Origin: Lunularia cruciata
Lineage: Eukaryota > Streptophyta > Marchantiopsida > Lunulariales > Lunulariaceae
Assembly: GCA_948567375.1 (NCBI GenBank)
Contig: OX419761.1
Span: 38,814,501-38,878,500 of the forward strand
DNA: 64,000 nucleotides
Reading direction: 5' to 3'
Shown here: piece after piece, positions 10,901 to 22,850 of the stretch
How the letters are laid out: every line of letters begins with the position of its first letter
Numbering within the stretch: position 1 is the first letter of the stretch
The notes under the pieces: generated by a model
What the model was told of the DNA's origin: nothing
Seen by the model: the letters and a program-made list of their open reading frames with translations, nothing else
Database searches by the model: none
Made by a program: the position numbers and the translations under genes

Positions 10901-13680
10901 AATAACAACATTAGCTAGTACATGGCTATTGGTGCTACAAAGTATAAGTTATAATATGAAACTTTTGTTAGAATTCTTATAGCTCATTGTATCAACAAAA
11001 AGCAAAGTGGCTAATATTGTAAGTAATCTATCTTTGAAACCAACAAACCACTTGAGGAGAAAATATCAAGAAATGATCTTAGTGTAATATATTTCATAAA
11101 ACATCCTATAAAACATCAAGGTCCTGTTGAAGCAGAAAATCACTCATATAAAAAGCTAATGTATGTTTAATATACCTCAAGTTGCACTTGTGATCAAAAT
11201 ATGTTCCTTTTGCTCTTAATACCGTAACTTTGTCAAGATAGGCTCACCATAGCTATGCTCAATTCCAAGACTCAAGCACTTGAGGTTAAATCAAAGTTAA
11301 ACTTATTTAAAAAATTAAAATTAGAATGAAGCTTGATAAAGACCACAAATAGCAATTTTTAAACCAACTCAACACTTTGCACAATATAAATCATTTTTAC
11401 TATAGTTTCAAAAAACAAAATTTCCTCAAAATCCCTCCAAAATTTTCAATATCCAATTTTTTTTTTGCATTGCTTTCAAAAGTACCTTTTTCCACCACAA
11501 AAAAGGTCATCTAATAGTATATTGGAGTATCTACTATTGTTGGATGTATATGATGACCCAATGCTTTAGAATGCTATAAGGTGAGCATGATAAGGAAAAT
11601 AGCTATAGCTCTATTTTCAACAATGAGTCTTATGATGCATCTCAATTCCTTGCACTTGGTGGTCATGATTGCTATTTCTCTTACTTAAATAGCTACTTGT
11701 ATCAATGATTTAAATATACAAACTTAACTACTACCACATAAAATAAATAATATTATATGCTAGTAAAGTTACTATATCTAATATTGATTGTTATCGATTG
11801 AAGGAAGTAGTCTAAGCAAGTCCAACTACAATTTCAATTTATATTTGGTATCATATGGACCATAAGATCTATACCATTGTGCATTCAATTACTGCTCAAT
11901 CTACACTTGGGAACATGTGGATTGTTAGATTTATCCATTGTGTTGTAAATAACATCATGAACTCTAGTAGCCTCTTACCCAAAAAACAACATAAAATATG
12001 CATATAGAGTATATCATATGAGGATTCACAAGTGCATTAGTATGGAAGATCTAAATTTTTTTGGTAAGGTAATCACAATCATAAATAAAGTGCTTAGTAA
12101 ACTTCTCAAACAAGAAGCAAAAGTAATCAATCAAAAGAAAAAGCCAAGCTCCAAACCCCTTCCTGCACAAGATAAAATCATAGCTCTATCAGGTACAAGT
12201 CAATCGATAAAGATTTTGGTAAGGATATGAATATGCACATGCTAACTAAAACATGCCTGAATCTTCCTAGAATTAAAGGATAAAAAATCTATGAAATCAA
12301 GGAATACTATGCAAGCATGAACAAGTAATAGATCAAAAGCCAAGCATATATATTTTAACAGTATTATAATATATGCTTGAAGAAATAGAAGAAAGTATAG
12401 TAATAATTGATTTTTTAGTAAAGAAGCTATCAAAGTACATGCTCCCTCAAAAAAATAATTATGCAATAAGCTCTTGTTGTATGAGATTATATACTCCTAG
12501 GATTAGGACGGAAATTTATTTGTAATGTACACTACTGTTTGCAAGGTTTGGGAGTATACTTAAACCTAATAAAATTAACAAAAATGTGATATATGTTACT
12601 ATCAAATGTACATAGATTTGATAAGAGTACATTATGGATGGGTAAGTTAGTGCCTAATAGTAGACTCTAGTGGTTGAACATAAAAAAATAATGGAATAAT
12701 TTTCTTGTGTGTTCTCCAATAAGGATCTAAATAATTGTAAGTTATGGCTTCTCCTAAAGTGTTGGAGATAATAAACTTGGCTCATCTTAGAGGAAAGCAC
12801 AAAACTATCAAACCTCATGATTGGAATTGGAACTTGGTGGGAAATTTGAGGAGGTTAACTAGATCCTAAACTTGGCATTTACAAGTTTGAACTCATAAAC
12901 CCAAGGTAATGAAGCTAAATGTAAGAGTGTACAAACTTTAATTATATTTCCCAAAGGATCTACTATATAGGTATCATTTGGAAGTGAAGGAAAAATGTAT
13001 ATATATACTAAAGTAGTAGTTACCTCTTTCAAAGTAGTAAAATGAACTTTGGAAAATAGAAGCACAACTAGAGGATCTCTCTAGCTTGGTAGATGCATAC
13101 CATATGAATTCTACTGTAGTAATATGATGGTTAGACAAAGATGTGATGAGATCAAGGAGAGATCTCATGCCTTTCTAAATGAAGGAGTAATATTAAAGAG
13201 AATTTAGATTTCTCCTTGGACAATGAATTGAGATCCAAAGATGTTTCCATGATAATAACCATCTAGAAACCTCTTGAAACCTCTAAGAATAGTCACAACA
13301 AACATAAGTGGTGGTAAAAGTGAAGGAAAGAAAAATCAAAGCTTAAATAAATAGTATAGGAGACTAATAATAAAAATATAAATATTGATGACAACAATAG
13401 GGTCTTCTAAATGCCTTCTTTAAAGAGAAAGGAGACAAAAGGCATAATAATGTGTAGTTCTAGGTAACAATAGACCAAGACAACAATCTCCTCTAACAAG
13501 GTACAGAGACAAGATGTACCAAACAAGCATCTAGCTCTAGGTTACATTAGAACAAGTAATGCATTGACAAAACATAAAGAAAAAAGTGAACCAAAATGTA
13601 GTAAATCTAAAGAATGATAATTAAAGAAGTGCTGAAAATTGAACACAACAACTTACTCATAAAGAATCATGGAGAATGGA
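10901..13680. other. AT-rich decayed repeat sequence, no recognisable gene
   Basis: May continue the copia element that starts near 10060, but I could not recognise integrase or reverse transcriptase motifs. Short frames such as 12018-12230 show no family features. Confidence 0.4.
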
Positions 13681-13819
13681 GTAATGGAGTAATGGAGCAA
13701 TGAGTGAGCAAAGAGTGATTTTGTAAGTTATAGTTACTCAGCTCAATAGAAGTAATGAAAGAAAGAAGAAATGTTATAAGTTACATCTGAATGTAAACTC
13801 TATAAGGTAATCAATATAT

Positions 13820-14079
13820 AATGGAAAATGGGGACTCATTTTCCATGATATATTGATTGGTCTAGAGGGAGATAGTGCTTGAGTTGCATATTTATACTCT
13901 CTTTCTCGGCCTAACATCAAAGAACAATAAAAATAACATGATTTTGGATCATGGAAAATAGGGAACCCTTTTCCAAGATTTATTGATTGGTCTAGAGGGA
14001 GATAGTGCTCGAGTAAATATTTGTACTCTCTTTCTTGGCCTAACGGCAAAGAACAATAAAGAAAACATGATTTGGAAGC
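13820..14079. repeat. Two tandem 130-bp units
   Basis: The anchor TATTGATTGGTCTAGAGGGA occurs at 13851 and 13981, exactly 130 bp apart. Both copies also share ATGGAAAAT.GGGA.., TACTCTCTTTCT.GGCCTAAC and CAAAGAACAATAAA blocks. A single diverged relative lies at about 7380-7440 (TTTATACTCATCTACTTGGCCTA). Confidence 0.8.
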
Positions 14080-14907
14080 AATGCTTGGAACTATGGAGAC
14101 TTAGCAAACTTATTGATAGTTACTTGGGCTTCTATTGTATACTCATCCTATAAGAAAGACCTATAATACCATATGTGTATATTTGTCATTGGTAGCATTT
14201 TGGTGATATTAAGATAGTTCAAGTAGCAAAGTTAAGTATTAGCTACGTAAGTGGGGCTAAATAAGGGTAGAGGTCCAACACTTTATTGTTGGATACTCAA
14301 CTCAAATACTTAGTGAATTTTAATGTTGAATTAGATTGTATTATAGTCGGATCACTTTATAGAATTTTTTACACTCCTAATTTTGGTATAAATAAATACT
14401 AGAAAGGGAGAAAAATGATAAAAAAAAATTCTTTTTGTGGTAAGAATTACCATTGTAAGGGTTTGTTAACCGTAGCAAGCAAATAGGGGTTATGCCATTC
14501 TCATTATATCCAAATTAGTGTTAAGTAGGAAGGATAGAAATTGGGATAAGGGAAGGGTGAAAGCCAAAGGTAAACCAAAACCACAATCAAGATTGGAAAG
14601 AAACTGGAACTTGATGCCATATGGGCATGCAGGACAATGGAGAGAGTGCTTTTAGTATGGTCAAGGATTTGGAGCTCCAAATTGCTTGAGCGTGCAAATT
14701 CCTACAAATTCTCAATTTTGAGCAAAAGATGCTTCCCAAGAGATGAAGACCGTGGAACTGTCTCCCTCCCTATCGGAGCTCTATGAATTGGCACCCCACC
14801 TAGCCTAGAACTGTTCCAATTGAGAAGAAAGCTAACCGTTACCTCACTTATAGAGCAGGAATAATCTATTCTTTGCTCAAAGATTCAAACCTACAAGAAG
14901 CACAAAG
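14080..14907. other. AT-rich sequence between repeats
   Basis: No gene is visible. The sequence immediately left of 14908 ends in CAAAG, the target-site duplication of the LTR that follows. Confidence 0.4.
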
Positions 14908-15647
14908 TGTAATACCAAGGGTTAGCCATATGATCTAGATGTGAAATTTGGTTTGGTAACATCTAGAATGATGTTTTACATGACGGTCAAAATAGATCAG
15001 ATAGAAGTATCACCAAAAGAGTACTTCTACTAATAGGGTAGAAACCGAAATAGACTTGAGAACCTTAGAACCAATAGCTAGACATATGATTTAAAGGTGA
15101 GAATTGGTTTGGTAACATCTTGAAGGATGTTACACATGATGGACTAAACAGATCAGAAAGAAGTATCACCAAAAGGGGACTTCTACTAATAGAGTAGGAA
15201 CCGAAATATGACTGAAATCTTTAAAGGCAATTTTGGAGGCCTACACGGATGAATTAGGCCTCGAAAATGTGCAGATTCCCCCCCCCCCCCCCATGGAGAA
15301 AGGGGTGGCCTTCACTCCCCCTTGCTTTATCTCGTTGAGAGCTTTCCAACTGTACCTTACGTGATTATGAGATTCCTACAAGAAGATTCCCTAAAAGATT
15401 CCCTTTGGTCAAAGCTTGTTTGACCAACCAGATAGGACCTAGACCAGACAGGTCACCCATCCAAGTAAGTAATCCAAGGGTGGAGCTTGCTGACATGTCA
15501 CCTATCTATGTCCCTAATCCTATGGTGGAGCTTCCTTGGAGGAGATCCTCTTTGTCTATATAATAAAGAGAAGGTGCTCCCTTGGGGCATCAAATGTTTG
15601 AGTGTGCAATCTGTGTTTCTCTCTTCTCTTGTCCTCGGACTATTACA
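14908..15647 (+). mobile_element. Solo LTR of a Ty3/gypsy element ('family A'), long form with internal duplication
   Basis: The element runs from TGTAATACC to CGGACTATTACA and is flanked on both sides by the perfect 5-bp direct repeat CAAAG (14903-14907 and 15648-15652), the target-site duplication. No internal domain follows, so this is a solo LTR left by LTR-LTR recombination. It is the same family as the LTRs of the chromovirus at 58160 onward, in reverse orientation: shared blocks include CCAAAAG..ACTTCTACTAATAG, GATGAATTAGGCCT, GGTCAAAGCTTGTTTGACCAACCAGATAG and CTTGTCCTCGG. The first ~290 bp consists of a tandem repeat of about 145 bp, absent from the shorter family members. A 15-C tract lies at 15278-15292. 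Confidence 0.85.
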
Positions 15648-16023
15648 CAAAGCTGCCTAAGGATGTTCAAAGCTTGATTTTGGACTAAAAGACCAACTTG
15701 GGAGAGTGGGTCTTGAGAATTAGCTTTGTAGGTACTTGGAGAGGTAGCATATTAATTTTTGAGGGTTATTATCTTTTATGAAGAGATGAATCAACAATTG
15801 CATGAAGAGAGGTATTCAGTTCTTTCATCAGAATCTGATATAGAGTGAAGAACTACAATTGAGAAGAGGAATTGCTACAAAGAGACTCAAAACTTGATCA
15901 TTAAGTTGTTATGTATGTAGTGAGTAGGTTGTGATTTCAAGAATAGCGTAATAGCCAAGGGGATCAATCTTCCTTTGGAATAGATTAAAGGATATATTTC
16001 CTAGTCTACACAGGTCAATTGAG

Positions 16024-16103
16024 AGTGAATAAAATTCAACTTGCACTTTGAATCAATCATGATAGTAAATAAAATTCAACTTGCACTTTGAATCAATCAT
16101 GAT
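16024..16103. repeat. 40-bp tandem duplication with one mismatch
   Basis: The unit AGT[G/A]AATAAAATTCAAC..CATGAT occurs at 16024-16063 and 16064-16103 and differs at a single base, so it is younger than the surrounding decayed repeats. Confidence 0.93.
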
Positions 16104-16537
16104 AACTCATTGGGAACAGTTCTCAAGCTTAGCTTGAGAAGTTGATTCTAATAGTACCACATTCTAGCCAAGAGCAAGAAGAATTGAGAGAGGATGTAGC
16201 AAAGACATGGTGTTGTATCTTGATAGATTTGCAATGGGGATTTTGTTTTGAGTCCATGGTTATGGAGTTAGTAAGGGGCACAATACCCTGGGCTTAAACC
16301 CAACAATTTGAGGAAACATCCCATTAGAATTGAAGGTGGTCTTAGATGCCTATGGGTTTACCAATACTAGGGAGGTTTACTTCCAAGATGCTCCTACCTT
16401 AATGAAGCCACTAAACTAGTATTTGGGAGAGCCAAGTACAATGCACGACAAAGATGTACATTGGTTGCTATCACAAAGCCTATAATTTGTAGGATCTTTG
16501 AGTTTTTACTCCCTATTCTTCATCTAGAGCATACCAC

Positions 16538-16625
16538 AAGGATTAGTAACATATGAGCTTTGGTCATTGTAAATTTGCTCCAAGGATTAGTAAGATATGA
16601 GCTTTTATCATTGTAAATTCTTGGT
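16538..16625. repeat. 44-bp tandem duplication
   Basis: AAGGATTAGTAACATATGAG and AAGGATTAGTAAGATATGAG begin at 16538 and 16582; both are followed by CTTT..TCATTGTAAATT. Confidence 0.85.
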
Positions 16626-18342
16626 TAGGAAACAGAGAAGTGAATTGGGTGTGATATTACAGGATCAAATCCAAAAATTGGTGCTAAGCAATAGCTAAAC
16701 CAATCAATTTGCTTGATTGAGTCCATTTCTCTATCATATATACTATTGTTACTACTTACTCGCTCCAAGAGAGTAGGAGGAGTGGGGAAAGACATATTGA
16801 GATATGGCAAGAGTATATGGTACAAAGTCCACAAAAGAGCTCAACAAGGCAAAGTGCTACCACTTGTGAGGAACCAAAGGAGCTACCAAAAGATGAGGAG
16901 AGATGCTCCACCATTGAGCACTAGTTTGATAGGAATCAAAAGCTCTCTAAAGAAGCTATCACAATCTCAATCAAGGAAGGATATTAGCACTCTATTTTGA
17001 GGGAAATGGGTCAATCAATTGTTGTGAAGAGTATAATGATTGAAGTAGCAAAGCAAATGAATTGAAATTCTGTTAGGGAAGAGCACAATGGATGGCCCAA
17101 CAATGTTGAACTCTATCTGCATTGTAATGTGGGCCATGGTGTAGAAAAGTTCATTAGAAGAAGAGCTAACAAAAGTGCAAACTAAAAAGAGATACCCTAT
17201 CAAAAGAGAATGATTAAATGGAATAATTCTTAGGTCCAATTGATTTTAGACATATAAACATAAGGGAATTTTTGGCAATTGACCCTAAGCTATTGGCAAA
17301 AGCATAAAGATGGGAAAAATTGCAAGGAAAGAGAGATAAACAAGAGATCTAAAAGCAAAAATGATCCAAGTCCATCCAAGCAAGGAAAATGTAGAACATC
17401 CAAAGCTTATTGAATGAATTGATTGCTCAAGAGTTCAATATCATTGATCAAGCTAAGCCAAGAGATGGAGATAGTAATTGAGAAGCCTTTAGAGAGTAGA
17501 AGGAGAGGATGCATGCCAAATTACATAAGGTAGGATCCCTACAAATAGGCAATGAGGAAATATAGGATGTCTTGGAAGGAAGAGTAGTCTTTATGGGAGA
17601 GCAAGGAAGAAGCCATGTACAATCAGTGAAGATAGTTTTGCTGAATCCATGTGAAAGCGTATATTTCAAGACTCATTCAACAAGGTGCTTCAAGAGGAAT
17701 CAGCAAAACAAAGTAGAGAAGCAATAACTCAATCAGCCAAGGAAAAAGAGATTGATATAGTTGAGCATCAAGCAAGGGAAACCAAGGGTTTAAAATAGAC
17801 AAAGAGCCACCTTAGGGAATAGGTGGTAGGAAGCGGAGTGGAAATTCACCCGCCTAAAGTAGAAGAAGGGAGGGAGAAGGAAATTTTATTTATTAGGAGA
17901 GAGAAACAAGTGGAAAGTAAACATCATAAAATTTAACAATGTGGAAAGTGCTTTGTTTTACTCAAAGAAAGGAGTAGGAAAAATAGGTAAAGGACTATGA
18001 TTAGTTATTTTATTTTCTTAATTGGTGCCTTAGTATTAGATTGTCATAGTTTACTAGGGCTTCAGTCGTTGGCTTCCCATCATACAATACACCAATAACA
18101 ATATTTATTTGTGGAAGGCAAAGAGGGCCTCTTCTAGGGAGTAGGATTCTTTTATCATTTTTTGCATGTCCTTGAAAATTTTAAGTAGATGCATATTTCA
18201 GCTTAGTTAAATAATTATCAAGAATTAAAACCTAAAATTAGAAGATACAACAATAAAAAGAAGAGAAGGATGGTCATGGGATAGAGGCACAAAATCCCTT
18301 ACGCAGTCAAAGGAGATTGTAGTGCCTCAAAGAAGAAGGGGG

Positions 18343-19371
18343 TGATATAGAATGCTATGATGATGAAAAGTAGGTCCTTCACTTGGATCTAAGCAGTTCA
18401 ACATAAGCAGCGGTTGCACAAGATAAAGGCTTATCATCAAAGCACAACATTAGCAGCCACAACTCATTAGAGGATAGACCAAGAAAGAATGGGTTGATCC
18501 CTTTTAATTCTGAGGAAGGGCTTCCCTTGAGATATAATTAATAGTATTCAAACTTGTCAATTAATACACCTTTGTATATATATTTGGGTGGTTATCAATT
18601 AGAAGATAACACAACCTCTCCACCATTCCATTGTCTAATTAGGGATTGTCGTGCAAATTACCTTGATCTGTGGTACTTGGGATAGAGTGCACCACTAAGC
18701 ACAATAATTTTGGGTGTTTTTTGAGTACTTAGAGTGGAGGAGAGGAGATGTTGTCAAAACTCAAGATCAATTAGGATTACCTCTACCTTTTACTCTACTG
18801 CTTTGATTTTTGAGATGGACTTGGGATTGGCTGGTTAGTCAGGTGGTAGAGGTAAGCCCACTTGACTGCCAAGTCAACCCTTTGCTAAGTAGGAGTCAAA
18901 GGCACGTTAGACATTGTGTATAGCTGGTGGCTATTACCATCAAAGGTTGGTTGGTAAGTTGAATAGTCAAAGCCAGGTTAGGAGTTGTAGTAGCATTAGT
19001 GGAAGTTCTAGCTTGGACTCTCTTTCTCACCCACTATTTTGAAGTATCTATTTAAAGGCAGACCAACAAAGGAGATTGGTCTTTGAGCCTAGTGATTGAA
19101 TGAAAAGTAAAGTTTGGGTTAAAATTGGATTGTCAATTCTTGCATTTAGATGTTGTAATCAATCTCATTGAGAGCCTCAATTGATTAAGTGATTTTTTGG
19201 GTGATTCTTGATTAAGGTATACCTTGTGTTATTTGATTTTTTGGAGTGTAAATTCAATGTTTTCTTTGGATGTCCTTTCACTTGGTTAGAATCTATGACC
19301 TTGGTTGAAGTTGGACACACGTAGGTTCCCCTCTTGTGTTTAGATCAATCAGAGGAAAATAGTTTGCAACA
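18343..19371 (+). mobile_element. Putative LTR (~1.0 kb) preceded by a polypurine tract
   Basis: It starts TGATATAGAATGC right after a purine run, contains a TATA-like box (TATTTAAAGGC near 19049) in the position expected for an LTR promoter, and may end near GTTTGCAACA at 19371. I see no target-site duplication and no second copy in the window, so the right boundary is a guess. Confidence 0.3.
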
Positions 19372-21000
19372 AAGTGCTCATTGTTGGAGGATATTTGCGG
19401 TCTTAGTGAGTTTTTAGCAAGAATGATTCTCCAAGGCTAGGCAGTTTGGGTTCAAAACCAAACCCCAACCCAAATTGCAACCTAGTGATTCAGTCCTCCA
19501 AGAACTTGCAAGAACTTCTTTGTGTTGCAACACTCCAAATAGGAATAATGACCCTATGCTATGAAATCATGCCTTTCCACAAACTATTCATTGGTATTGC
19601 ATCCTCATGTCCTAGACACAACTTGCTTCTTGAGGACTTTTGGGTCTGGTGTAAGTAAAAGACTAGTGTGTGGGGTCTTAAAGTTTGGGCTAACCTAGAA
19701 GTGTGGTTCCCAAAATTAACAGAAGGGATGAGCTGTAGCCCTAGGAGATAAGGCAATCCTACTTCCAATCCTAGTTGATGGGGTTTGATATTCTGAGCTC
19801 CGGGGAGAGACCTTTGAGAAGTACAATGTGAAGAGGTTTCCATGGTGCTTTGATAGTTTAGGAGTTGGGCTTTGGTTCAAGTGGGCACCATAGGTCCATG
19901 ACATGGATGGCATGCCAAGGGTTCCAAAACCAAAATTGTATCCCAAAACTAGATCCTAACCCAAATATCAAAAGAAAGTGGCCAAGTGAAGAGTGAGGTG
20001 TGACACTTGCATCAGAGTAAGAAAAAAAGAAGGAATTAGAGCCAATGTCTATAATTTGATCCAAGTCCATTGGTTGAGTCCAAGAGCATAAGGTGGGAGG
20101 GCTGGAGCTAAGGTTGATTCTCAAGGTTTAGTTCAAGGAGGGGAAATTGGTTGCCAACTAGCTAGGCAGGTCAAAGGCAAGAGGACATCATATTAGTAGG
20201 CATTGAAAGCTAGCTTGTGGTTCTAGGCAACCCTGGGAATGTCTCAATCCTTGTAAGTTCAAAGATAGTTTGATTAGAGATGCAAAACCTCCCAAACCTC
20301 ATGCAGAAATAATTAGTGTGCTTTTGGTTAATATTGCACTTTTGACATTCAAGAACCTTGGTTAGTATTCATGTGGGGTTGGTTACTATTAGGAGTGTGG
20401 ATATTTTTCTCTTCTTGCTCATGTCCCTCCGTCCCAAAAGTCTTATGTTTGTGTTGTGATCTCTTGCTCTTCTTGTTCATGTCTCTCCGTCTTAGTAGTC
20501 TTGTGTTTGTGGTTTGTGTTGTTGTAGCAAAACCTTTGAATAGGGAGTGTTTGAGAAGTTCTAGTGACACTTGAGCCAAGATTGGAGATAGTCTGGTTTT
20601 GGTCCTTGCAAGACTTAACTCAACCCCAATTTTGGAGAGTGAGAGAGGATATTGGATATTGGTGTTGTGCATATTGGTCAACCGGTGATGTTGGCATAGA
20701 TATCCTCTGAACATGACAAAGGTTACTAGAAAAAAATCTCCATATTATAAGACCCTTAGAGAAATAACCTTGCTTTAAGGGACATGTTTCCTCCTCAAGA
20801 GTTGGCAAGGAAGCAAGTAAAAACTTCAATTGAACGTTCTTGGCATGGGTTTCAATGTGTGTGAAGAGTGCAATTTGTTGCAACAAAGCATAAGCCACTC
20901 ATGTCTCCAAGAACCTCATTTAATCAGAGTCAAGAAGTGATATCATCACAAGAATGACCTCAAGATGTTTTCTTAGTCTATTTTGAGCCCTTTTTTGAAG
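19372..21000. other. Decayed repeat-like sequence with no recognisable gene
   Basis: Several open frames on both strands (60-121 codons, e.g. 20349-20714 on -) lack any motif. A degenerate ~59-bp tandem pair lies at about 20411-20515, sharing CTTCTTG.TCATGTC.CTCCGTC and GTCTT.TGTTTGTG. Confidence 0.35.
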
Positions 21001-21660
21001 TAGTTGGGGATAATTCCAATCTCTAAACTCCACAAATTTTATTTTAGAGTGGGATCTTTTAGTGAATTTTATATTAGAGTGTATTGGAATAGAACCTCCA
21101 TCTTGGACTTTGCATGGTCAAACTAACTTGATATATAGGAGGTGTTGAAGTCTATTTGGTTGACCAACTTAGGTGATCTTTGGTAGTAGACACAGGTCAA
21201 GTTAAGTAGATTTGACTAAACCTTGGAATATATTTTAAAATTTTTTTAGTTAAAAGAAGGTTCTAAATTCTTAGGGAATATCTTTGAAAGCTACCAAAAG
21301 GAGGCATGTGAGACCAAAAGCCCATGTGACTACCCATTAACCAAGGATTTCTTATATAATGTAATTTAGGAAAATTAGGTTATAAATTTACCAAGGTATT
21401 TACTAGGGTATTTCTGGTGAGTATATAAGGAGAAGATTAGGAGGTAAATGAGATCCATTTTTTAGTGAACTTAGAATGTAGAGTAAGTGAGAGGAATGAA
21501 TCTTTGTGAGTACTACCTATATTTTCTAAATAAAGTGTTTTATTTTTGCTTGAGAGTGCTACTATTATGATGGTTATTTTGGAAGAACATCTAACTCCAA
21601 AGGACCCTTGCGTGTGTGTGAGAGTAAGATACTATGTTTACATGGGTGAAGTGTTCCCTT
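21001..21660 (+). repeat. LTR-like block with TATA and AATAAA signals
   Basis: GTATATAAGGAGAAG near 21420 is followed about 110 bp later by AAATAAAGTG near 21528, the U3/R spacing expected in an LTR. Termini and target-site duplication were not identified. Confidence 0.25.
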
Positions 21661-21869
21661 GGAGGCCATTTTAGAAGAGCTTTGGCATAAGAGAGAGAGA
21701 GAGAGAATGAGTGACTTGAGAGATTTGTGAAGAGATTGAGAGAATTCTCTTTGAGTTGTTATACTTCATGGTACCTAATACTAGCTTTTCTTTCTTTCTA
21801 GCACTTGATGTATCATAGAAATTATAACAAGAGGTATCATTGAAGGAGAGATAGGCTTGGTACAATCTC

Positions 21870-22089
21870 CTTAAAAACATGTATGCTTTTAGAATTAGTC
21901 TCTCAATATCCTGATGTACCCGTTCTTTCCCAGACACATATTGAATGCATCGATACGCGAGCCCTCTCCAAACCATACTAGAAAGAGTAGTGTTTATTAT
22001 GAAAGGAGTGCTAATAAAGTCCAAATAGATCTTTCTCTTGATCATTTACAAGGATAGGTGGAAATATTAGTTGACATGAAGACATACAA

Positions 22090-22178
<89 letters not shown>

Positions 22179-22850
22179 GGTCTAGGTAAGCTAGGGAAGA
22201 AAGCCTACATAGAGAGCTAGTGTCCATGAAAGGTGGGAGGAGATGTTACCTCCATTCTCATCTATAAGTATCTAGATCTCCTTCTATGCTATGCCAAACC
22301 AACTCCTATTCAAGCCAATCCAAAGAAGAGTGTGTGGACTAATAATGATATGGAATATAAAACCACCCTTAAGAGATATGGGAAAATATCATCTTGAAGA
22401 GGTGGTAGGTTGGTTGTGGTAAGGAGAGAGGATTTAGTGAGAGGATTAATTTGGATGTCTCAAAGTGTAGGATACTCCATGGAAATGTCAACAAGTATGG
22501 AGAAATCTAATGATAAGAGCAAAATATATAAAGTAGAGATCTTGGATCTTCTATGTAGATAAACCTAAGTATCTACTCATGTGTACTTAAATAGTCATCA
22601 ATGGGTGGAGTCACTAATTGCACATAAAGATATGAGGTGCTAGATGAAGTACTTCGATGATAAGAGCAAAATTTATGAAATATAGATTGAGTAGGATTTA
22701 TGTAGATGAACTGAAGCAGATGCATGGGTGTATTCAAATAATATTTTTGTGGGGCTGAGTCCTTAATTATATATATAGGAGGTATGGGGTGCTAGATAAA
22801 AAATATCATCTATTGTAACTTTTCTAAATCCTCATACTAATAGTGGAGAA
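21870..22850 (+). repeat. Copy 2 of interspersed repeat family C, containing an (AT)n tract
   Basis: Matches the copy at 7.3-8.3 kb in order: CTTAAAAACATG..., GTCTCTCAATATCCTGATG, GTGCTAATAAAGTCCAAAT, CTAGGTAAGC and the end block GGTGCTAGATAAAAAATATCA. It is split by the dinucleotide tract at 22096-22176. Confidence 0.4.
22096..22176. repeat. (AT)n microsatellite, 81 bp
   Basis: An uninterrupted TA dinucleotide run. It produces a spurious isoleucine/tyrosine frame. Confidence 0.97.

Larger units (their letters stand above)
15648..18342. other. Decayed, unassigned sequence, possibly interior of an LTR element
   Basis: No protein domain is recognised. The open frame at 16713-17000 (+, 95 codons) shows no motif. 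The stretch ends at 18329-18342 with a purine run (AAAGAAGAAGGGGG) resembling a polypurine tract, followed by TG, which suggests the region is the internal part of an LTR retrotransposon whose 3' LTR follows. Two recent-looking tandem duplications lie inside. Confidence 0.35.

Noticed and set aside
13774-14049. 91-codon minus-strand frame with internal repeats
   Set aside because: The internal protein repeat is just the 130-bp DNA duplication; no coding evidence.
22042-22227. Minus-strand open frame rich in Ile/Tyr
   Set aside because: Translation of the (AT)n microsatellite.
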